DNA of 64,000 nt from Alviniconcha marisindica (lineage: Eukaryota; Mollusca; Gastropoda; Provannidae), in the NCBI GenBank assembly GCA_018857735.1, contig JABMCL010002225.1, positions 832,501 to 896,500 of the forward strand, given 5' to 3'. Positions 55,855 to 64,000 of this stretch are shown one piece after another. The first letter of the stretch is position 1, and each line of letters opens with the position of its first letter. The notes under the pieces are model-generated. The model was given only the letters and a program-made list of their open reading frames with translations, had not been told where the DNA came from and ran no database searches. The translations under genes and the position numbers were made by a program.

Positions 55855-57265
55855 TAATAATAATAATAGATAACTTTTGTATAGCGCTATTCTCTGGTGT
55901 ACCCAAACTCACTGCGCTTTACAACATTCTCCAACATTTTCTAAGTTTCACAAACATATAATTATGAGAACTAACAATATACAAGTACATGTGCCAAATG
56001 AGAAGCAGCAATATATAAAGAAAATGAATCATTATATTAGTACCTACCCTTAATTCCATCCATCCCAGTCCCCACCCCCACCCCCAGCTGACACACATGC
56101 ACACACACACACACACACACATACACACACATGAATATGAAACAGGTAGCAGTTGGCATGTACAAATCAATCAGAAGGCTTGGCGGAAGAAATGCATTTT
56201 TAGGTTAACTTTGAAAGTTGGGAGGGAGGGGGAAGCTCTCAGGTCGGCCGGCAGCGAGTTCCAGACAGTCGGAGCAATGTAACCAAAAGAACGTTCACCG
56301 AAGTTTTTCAGGTTTGTTTTTGGAATTTTGAGCAGTCTTTCTGTCAAAGAATGAAGGGAGCGCAATGGTTGATATGTGCAGAGAGAAGAAGACAGATATG
56401 GCGGAAGAGTGCCTTCAAAGTGACGGAAAGCGAACGTTGCAAGCTTGTACTGAATGCGGTATTTTACTGGGAGCCAGTGGAGTTCTTTCAAAAGCGGTGT
56501 GACATGATCACGCTTTAATTTTTGCAAGATGAGCCGTGTGGCGTTGTTCTGGATCTTTTGTATGCGCGCGATTTGTTCATTGGCTACTCCTGTAAAAGTA
56601 GCATTGCAGTAGTCCAATCTTGACGTGATCATAGATGCAACAAGCTTTTCTGTGGAACTGTTAGAGAGGAATGGATGGATAGAGGCGATTCTCCCGAGTG
56701 TGAGAAACATAGTGCGGCAGAGGCTACTGATGTGTTGTTTCATTGACAGTGTTTGGTCAAGATGCGCTCCAAGGTACATAATGGTGGTCTGAAAAGGAAT
56801 GCAACTTCCACCTATATCAGCAGACTCACAGCTGACCGAACTGATACGCACTGATGAACCTACAAGCATCATCTCAGTTTTTTCTGTGTTAAGCTTCACT
56901 TTGTTGCTTTGCATCCATGACAAAGTATCGCTTATACAGGACTGAATGTTGGACTGAGCAGAAGTGAAATCGCTAGGTGGTGCACTGTCAGAGATTTCTG
57001 TGTCATCAGCGTACTTGTGATAGTCACAGCTGTGACATGCTATGACATCAGACAGGGGTTGTGAATACAGGGTGAATAGTACAGGTCCGAGGACTGATCC
57101 CTGAGGAACACCAAAGACAAGGGGTATTGGTGTGGACATCAAACCGTCAACCACAACAGATTGCGTCCTATCACTTAGGTATGACTCGGACCAAGACAGC
57201 GCTACTCCCGAGATTCCAAAAGTGCTCTCAATTTTTAGCATAGAAAACATTTTGTTTGCTTAGAT
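55855..57265 (-). mobile_element. 5'-truncated L2-clade LINE, well preserved
   Basis: A 359-codon open frame (57250-56171) begins in the RT (IESTFGISGVALSWSESYLS), with GVPQGSVLGPVLF, the catalytic YADDTEI, SRLDYCNATFTGV and LLKELHWLPVKYRIQYKLAT. It ends at the conserved FGERSFGYIAPTVWNSLPAD. The 3' UTR holds a short CA run and ends TAGCGCTATACAAAAGTTAT with an (ATT)n tail near 55855. The frame is intact, so this is a comparatively young insertion, 5'-truncated within RT. Confidence 0.9.
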
Positions 57266-58617
57266 CAGTCTAGCAGAAACAGATCAGAATGACCTGATTT
57301 TATCAAGATTATTAACATTAACAATTAAGTCAAGACCCCCCCCCCCCCCCCCCCAGCTCTTCGAGGTGTGGATTCTCTGCGGCCAGCCTATCTCTGTACC
57401 ATCTGCAACTGTCTGTGTTTGATGTTTTCCTACTTGCTGTACCACTTGGCTCAGGAGTACGCTCAGTTCTGCGTACCCTGGTCATGTCAATGAATTTGAA
57501 GTGTTATGAATCTGAAATTATTAAACTGTCCCAATACTGATATGCTCAGTACAAACATGTCAAACCTACACACCATGACCTCTACACAAATCAGTACTCA
57601 GTTCTCAGAACCGCTGTTAGTATTACTAACATCTGCTGGGCTTAATTAAACTTTAAATGTTTAATGTTTCACGTCACATTACAACAACAGTTGTGTGGCA
57701 AACATGACGTCTGACATAACTTTCAGTATGAAAAGTGCTTCAAGAAAAAAAAAACTGGAACTTTGTCGCTCTCGCTCAGTTAACAAAATACTCCCACACC
57801 ACCGCTAAACAGTACAAAAAGCATGCACTTATAACTGTCAAGTTTTTGATGAAATTGAGTACACATCCTGATTCAACAGTTGCATGTAAGATTTACAACA
57901 TATTGCCTTGTAGTAATAAAACTCTTCACGCTGTACTCGGCTAAGTATATAAAAAAAAAGGTTTTCAAATCTTCAGCGCGGGAAGATGCCACTTTTCACA
58001 GTACTTTCATTTCGCACACACAAATTGGTGGAAAACTTGAAAATATTCTCAATAAACTCTGAAAAGGCGCACAGTGCATGTTCTACATCAGAATGATGTG
58101 TCTACGTCAGACCACTGAAGGATGCTACAACACACCTTTCAGTGTTTCCGAACAAAGACATGCCATGTGGCTGGGAGAATGAAGCCATTCAGGAAAGGTC
58201 ACGTGACATGCTGGATGTTGTCAATAAAACAAGACTGCTTTCTCGTTTGTTTTGTACAAAATATTAGATATCTTGTAGGGACGTCAGATGTTACAACAAT
58301 ATCAAACAATTGGGGTAATATTCTTCAGAATTCATGCAAAACTTCGCTGATCCCCTCCTAACTTCCTGAAAACTTTTTCAGTGAAAATAAATGTGCTTTT
58401 TCACAATGAGTGGCTGTGTGTTGAGACACCCATAGCTCAGCACCATATAGAATCAATTTCAAAAACAATTCAAATCTATTATTATTCAACTTTTGCAACT
58501 TATGCCTAATGGTAATACAAAATACTATATTTGTTGGTTTATTTGTAAGATCATGACATGCTGCAGTGAAACAACAACAACAACAAAACTCCTAGGTATT
58601 TATACTAAATTATACAC
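57266..58617. other. Non-coding, nothing recognised
   Basis: A poly-C of about 20 (57335-57354) and AT-rich DNA. No convincing exon. Confidence 0.4.
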
Positions 58618-58630
58618 ATTCACAGCTGGC

Positions 58631-58802
58631 ATAGTTCAGGAGCTATGTGAGAATCGAGGTGGCTGTCCTGGGCTGTCCGTCCTAACGAGCCTTCTGGCTT
58701 CCGTGGACGTAAAGATTTATTGAACCATGCTTCGGCATTGGTCTCAGCTTGTCCCTAATATGTCAGCCGACATCTGAGGACATTAAGCATCACTTCATCA
58801 TC
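58631..58802 (+). mobile_element. Short SINE (~175 bp), copy 3
   Basis: 172 bp, flanked by a perfect 13-bp duplication ATTCACAGCTGGC (58618-58630, 58803-58815). Sequence about 93% like copy 2 by eye, with an (ATC)n tail. Confidence 0.92.
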
Positions 58803-58989
58803 ATTCACAGCTGGCGGTACAACACACTATCAAGCATCCATCTTCCCTTGCATCCAACTAACCACCCTTTCTAAAAGCAATTATGTTTGTTTTACTTATA
58901 CAAAAAAACAAAACAAAATGAACTGAAGGGAAGATGTTGCTCTTTGCAAATTGTTCAACTGCATCTGTAAACAAACAATTTTTATATTT

Positions 58990-61740
58990 TTATAACACAG
59001 CATCCTTAGCTAATAACAAAATAAACAATTCAAAATAGTCACTGGTAAATAATACATAGTGTCTACCATTTTGAGAAGAGAGAATAAAAGAGAGAACAAA
59101 ATTGGGCTGCAAATATCCCCCAAGCATACAATTAATGTAGTCAGTCATCTTAGTCTTAGATTCACATCTAACTCTAATGCTATAGTACATGCTTTTAATG
59201 CAATGGTACAATTTTCCATTGATTCCATTTTTTAAAAGAAGAAACAAAGAAGAATCCTTTTTCAATTTATAGAATCTAAGTCTATAAAATTTGTGGTTCA
59301 GGAAAAATGGTTTGTGTACCAAAGCTAGTAATGTAAACATGTGATTGAGTGTTTAGTAGTTTTTCTTAAATTATCCAGCTTGATATATTCACCTGTGAGC
59401 TTGTTTACCCATTCTTGCAGTCTAAGGTTAATAATTGTACTGTTACATTGTAAGCTGTGCTGCTTGCATCACATAACAAGATACCTCTGTAATTATTAGG
59501 GTTATTAACATCCCCTTTCTTAAACAGAGGGAGTACAATAGATTTAGTCCATTTATTTGGAAAAACTCCTTTCTCAAATAAAGCATTTAAAAAAACTTCA
59601 TAAAAGTTTTGCAGTTCTGGAGTTTTTCAGCATTTCTCCTATTATTCCATCTGGTACAACTGCTTTTTTTATTCTTGAACTTTCTAAATGCAAGCAAGAC
59701 TGCTTCCTTGGTAATTGAGCAGTTAAGAATGAGAGAGCTTTCGCTATCTTGAACAGCATTTTCATCATCAAAATCAACATTTGTTTTGAGTTATACTCTA
59801 AAAAGTTAAATGATGAAACCAACTATTAGAGTGAGACTTTTTTTTAGGTGATACAAATACAGATGTACAGATTCCCAAAAGTCTTTCTGATTTTTCACTG
59901 ATAAAATCAGTTTGTCCAAAAGAACATTCTGATTTGTTTGCCCCCTACCCCCCTTTATTATTTTATTTTTAAGGTTTTTATAATCACCTCTTGTGATACA
60001 AGAAGCACTACAGTCATCAGCATGCAAAAAGCATCAACATTTTTTCAAAAGCCTATGGACATTTCTTCTTCCCACTTTGCACTCCCAGTCAAACCATTTG
60101 TCTAGCTTCTTTCCGCCCCAACCCCTGCTTATTTTTTTGAAATTTTTTTTGGTACCTGCTTCTTCATACATTTGGCCTTTGTTTTTAATGCAGTTGGTAA
60201 ATATCCCCAAAATCATCTATGTCAAAATCAGTCGGGCTAATATCTTGCTCATGTATCACACAGATTTAATCAGAATACATTAAACTAGTAAATGTTTGTG
60301 CATTGCTGCTATTCCAGACAAATGTTTTGCATTATTTGCTCCTGGGAAGTACCTTTACTGCTGCACACTACTAGTTTCTTTGGTAATATGACACAAAATG
60401 TAAGTGGCCTGCGATCCAATTCAGTGCAATACATCCAGTGACACAAGGTGACAAAGTTAACATGTGGTGTAGATAAGTGCATACAAGTCATTTGACAGAG
60501 TAAAATAAGCATTAACTCCACTACCAATCTCGGAGATGTACATCACTTGCAGGTCACTTTTACATAATAATTAAATTATTTTTAAAGCGCAAAATCTTGT
60601 CCCTAGAGACTATTCTAAACACATACAAACACAGACACACACACCAGGCAGAATAATTACATCATTCAAAGTATGAAGGTCAAAAGTGGTCTACAAATTC
60701 AACTAAAACTTTCTGTAGTTATTTACAACATTGTCTTGAGAATGTATGTCCAGATTTACTGGCTGGCTCTTCTGCAGTGAATCAACATTTTCATTTATTG
60801 AACTAACCTGGGAATTACTAGCAGTTCTGCTGTTCAAATCACCAGCCATAATTACATAAATATAATCCAGAGTAAGCAGACAATCAGTCAAGCATTCCTC
60901 TAGTAATCCAGTACCATTGTCAAGGTCAAAAAACAGGTGAAATGGAGAGCCCTCAGGTGGGACATACACACATACATACAGAATGTCTTTCAAACACATA
61001 AAACTAGATTCAAAAGAGCATTATTTATTAGGACAAAACACAACATGCAAATTTTCAGGGTAATCCCCTTTATCAAGCTACAAAACCAGACGTTAAATGG
61101 TCAGAAATGATGAAAGAGGAGATGTGGAGCTAAGCCACTTGCCCAGTGCTTGGAAGAATGTCTTTCATAACACCAAACAGCTCTTTATCAGTTAGAAATA
61201 CCATAATATTTGAGCAAGTTTACATACACAAGGAGCATATTATTCATTTCTTGTGAGGCATACTATACCACCAGAGTGATGTCCCTGTTTAGATAACATG
61301 ATGGCTGGTTTGCAAAACACAAGGTAATCAACAAGGATGTTAGACTGAAGTGTTCCCAGGAATGTTTTAACAAAACAGATGTAATCAAAATGATGATCAA
61401 AGATAAATTCACTGTCCCATAGTTTCATAAACAGTACATTCACATTCTGCTACAATATATAATGAGGAGGGTTTACTTTTGCTTGCAACTGTTTGGTTAC
61501 TTTTGGAAACTATAGTTTCTAACTCTTTGTAAAAGTTTGTGTATACATATGCCTCAGTATCTTGCACACTCACACTGTCATTGCTGACACTGCTCAAGTC
61601 AGTCTGAGCTTCACACTCTTTACTACAATTGTCAGTTGCAGAACAAACACCGGTTTCTCTTTTCTTTACCACAAACAAAATCAACATGATTTGAGTGAGA
61701 TGTTGACCACCCACAAACAAAGTAGCCAGAATCCCATCTC
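58990..61740 (-). pseudogene. APE-type LINE ORF2, degenerate
   Basis: On the minus strand the endonuclease text runs from about 61460 (LVFCKPAIMLSKQGHHSGGI, VCLTRNE) to 60999-60703 (LYVCVYVPPEGSPFHLFFD, VIMAGDLNSRTASNSQV). A post-endonuclease region follows (KKLDKWFDWECKVGRRNVHR, CITRGDYKNLKNKIIKGG). The RT region lies at 59822-58990 (FRKFKNKKSSC, DHMFTLLALVHKPFFLNHKF, YRCIKSMY-like YHCIKSMYYSIRVRC). The catalytic DD block was not found. Many stops. Confidence 0.7.
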
Positions 61741-61819
61741 ACTTCTGTCAGGTTGTCCCCAGCATCCCGAGTAAAACTCTTCCTGTCTATAACTTAAAAC
61801 AAGATGGTTGAACACCATC

Positions 61820-62540
61820 GTGCATTTCTATTTCTCTCTGCATGTTTTCTTCAGGTGAGGGACTAAGCTGCATCTCACATCTTGAACACAAGAAAAAGAA
61901 AAAAGAAAAAACAAACACTCCCGGATGAAGGTGTTAGTCACCTGCAGTTTATGCTTTGCCTGAAGCATCTTCCATTTGTCCTTGAAGAAAATACAATGCG
62001 CCACCATGGGAGAGTTGGGCATGGCATTGAGGTGATGCACTCTGTCAGATTATACATTCAGCCAGTTCCAGCCTGTCCATGATCAGGTCCTTCAGCACTG
62101 TTTCACAATCCTCTCCGTCTCATTATCTACCCCCACAAGAAGCTGGATTATCAGGTTGATTTGTTTAGAATGACATTCAAGCCATCAAGGTCATCCACTT
62201 TCCTGTCCATCATCTTTTTCTCTAGGTTGTCAGTCCTTGCCTTTAAGTCTTTGTTATCCTGTTATTATGCAGTCCTCCCTCAGTTCTTTCACTTCGTCCT
62301 GTAGTCTGGCAAAACCTTCATTGAGAGTTTTGACATTGCCTTTCGTGACATCAGACTTTGAGTTCATTGAGGAAAGCATAGCCATAACATCAGTTAGGGT
62401 TGGTTCTTTGCCTTTAGTCTGGGGGTTGTCCATGTTGCTTGCTGTGGTGGTCCTACTTCCCAGCCTTCTCTGTCACTTCATGTCTGCTTTCAGAGGTCTT
62501 GGGTTGGATTCATCATCACTACATTGTAGCAGTAAATTAC
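61820..62540 (-). pseudogene. LINE ORF1, coiled coil and C-terminal domain
   Basis: On the minus strand, from about 62433: MDNPQTKGKEPTLTDVMAML, then NVKTLNEGFARLQDEVKELR (heptad-like coiled coil). After frame breaks follows HHLNAMPNSPMVAHCIFFKD and KWKMLQAKHKLQVTN, ending VRCSLVPHLKKTCREK. This is the layout of L1-type ORF1 RNA-binding proteins. It sits directly upstream of ORF2, so the LINE is nearly full length. Confidence 0.65.
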
Positions 62541-62569
62541 TGCCTCAGAACAATATTGAGAGGAGCAAA

Positions 62570-62572
<3 letters not shown>

Positions 62573-62621
<49 letters not shown>
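62573..62621. repeat. (TA)n microsatellite
   Basis: A TA run of about 48 bp just 5' of the LINE ORF1. The following 320 bp hold no recognised gene. Confidence 0.9.
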
Positions 62622-62624
<3 letters not shown>

Positions 62625-62944
62625 TAGAGCACTGTAGCCTGGACTTCAGTTTCAAAACATGTACTGGTTGTGCTTTGCCACCATGGTCAGCTTTCACATG
62701 AAAAACACGAACACTGACACAAAATGGCCACAAACTGTACAAAGGTCCAGATTTCCTGAAGGCATGGTACATCAGAAGACACCTTGCCAAGTCATGAACC
62801 ACAAAATCTTCTGTAGCACTGGAATCTTTTGTGAATATTAACAGAGCTCGCTAACCCATTCTGTGTATGGTTTTTGTCATTTCTCACAAGCTGCAAGAGA
62901 GAGAGGACTTGGCTCTATTGCTATCAGTTGTTAGTGCATGTCAT

Positions 62945-64000
62945 AACAGCAATGGTTCATCGCCATCACATGAACATCAATCCCAGGATCAGGAAGAAAA
63001 GCAGGACTCAGGGTGTCTGCAATGAAGAGTTGGCTGCCTTGTACATACTGGAAGGTCACGTCGTATAGATCTGTGCAACCTCATCATCAGTGCCTGGATA
63101 CGACAGGATGCTTGGCTGAGCGGTTTCTTCAAGATGGTAGCCATTCTGGATATGCACCTTCCGTCCGTATGTATACTGGTCGAAACGCTCAAGCCCAAAC
63201 ACCAGTGACAGTGTCTCTTTCTCAATTTGTGCCCATTTCTGCTCCGCTTGGGTGAGCGCCCTGGATGCAAACTCAGTTGGTCTGCCACCCTGAAGAATTG
63301 CTGCCCCAAGACCGTCTTTGCTGCTGTCTACTTGCAGCACTAGTTCTTTCTCTGGGTCAAAGTATGCCAGTACAGGAGTGTTGGTGACTTTCTTCTTCAC
63401 TGCATTCAGTGCCTCATCACACTCTCAGGACCAGTTCCACACGCTGTCCTTCTTTGTCAATGCCCTGATTGGTTCCAGATCACTGGCAAGGTTTGGCATG
63501 AATTTGGCCAGGTACTGAACCATGCCACAAAGTCTTCGAACTCCGTGGACATCAGTTGGAGGTGGCATGTCGAGGATTGCTGCAACCTTCAACCAATCCG
63601 GTTGGACTCCTTCTGCTGAAATCCTGTGGCCCATGAAGGAGATCTCGTCTTGATGGATGGCTGCTTTCGCGTCATTCAACTTGATGTTCTTTTCCTTGCA
63701 TCTCTTCTGGAGGCCACTGAGGTTTTCAGAGTGGTCCTTTTCTGCCTCGGCTTGAGTGTCTCCACGTCCAACTACGAATACGATGACATCATCTGCCACA
63801 CAGATGACTCCCTTCAGCCCATCCAATGCCTCGGTGAGACGTTTCTGAAAAATCTCACTGCTTACTGACAGCCCAAAGGGTAATCGTGCCCAGTGAAACC
63901 TGCCAAAGGGTGTGATCATGGTTGTCAGCAAACTCGACTGTTCATCTAAACACACATGCCAGAAAGCTTCTTTCACATCAAGCTTTGTGAAGACTCTAGT
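62945..64000 (-). pseudogene. Ty3/gypsy pol fragment (RT and RNase H), runs off the window
   Basis: On the minus strand: FHWARLPFGLSVSSEIFQKR, the catalytic VADDVIVF, FMGHRISAEGVQPDWLKVAA and LCGMVQYLAKFMPNLASDLE. After one in-frame TGA (63426-63428) follow the RNase H text LAYFDPEKELVLQVDSSKDG and LGAAILQ..., RALTQAEQKWAQIEKETLSL and, after a shift near 63140, LKKPLSQASCRIQALMMRLH and SQLFIADTLS. It ends near 62945 without integrase. It belongs to a different gypsy lineage from the element at 39715-43252. Confidence 0.85.

Overview
This 64 kb window looks like nuclear DNA of a metazoan, most likely an invertebrate and tentatively a mollusc. It is AT-rich and intron-bearing, full of (TA)n, (GT)n and (CA)n microsatellites, and dominated by degraded transposons typical of marine invertebrates: DIRS, Ty3/gypsy, L2, an RNase-H-bearing I-type LINE, Rex/CR1-like LINEs, tRNA-derived SINEs, and MITEs with TTAA, TTA or TA target duplications. 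Nothing suggests bacterial DNA. The species cannot be named from the sequence.

Host genes are few. The one complete gene is an intronless 1301-codon class A GPCR on the minus strand (18059-21964). It has an aminergic-type pocket (D3.32) but a broken activation switch (DVC for DRY, no E6.30) and a tail of over 900 residues. Two isolated exon-like pieces are also supported: a minus-strand exon resembling the start of CCDC174 (3562-3663), and a plus-strand candidate first exon with a consensus donor (44580-44664).

Layout. 1-9.8 kb: AT-rich DNA with a Harbinger-type MITE, a motif-rich stretch (5.2-7.5 kb) and the first copy of a large dispersed repeat. 9.98-11.65 kb: a decayed ~200-bp periodic array. 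11.66-16.9 kb: a 5' Ty3/gypsy half abutting a DIRS element that carries a SINE. 17.1-17.5 kb: a TTAA foldback MITE. 18-22 kb: the GPCR. 22-28.7 kb: fragments of a multi-copy unknown gene family mixed with a LINE hit by a SINE. 28.9-30.4 kb: tandem and inverted repeats rich in TGACCT half-sites. 30.6-37.3 kb: nested LINEs and a ~640-bp palindrome. 39.48-43.93 kb: one SINE split by three later insertions, including a young LTR retrotransposon without integrase. 46.2-47.05 kb: a Kolobok-like element with a THAP reading frame. 47.4-57.3 kb: minus-strand LINEs, two copies of a TA-flanked MITE and a second intact SINE. 58.6-64 kb: a further SINE copy, a nearly full-length degenerate LINE with ORF1 and ORF2, and a gypsy pol running off the end.

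The main biology visible here is element-on-element insertion. Target-site duplications readable by eye give a relative insertion order. A short ~175-bp SINE with three copies, each with a 9-13 bp duplication, shares a core with a longer tRNA-SINE. A third SINE carries the same 3' tail as an L2 LINE in the same window.
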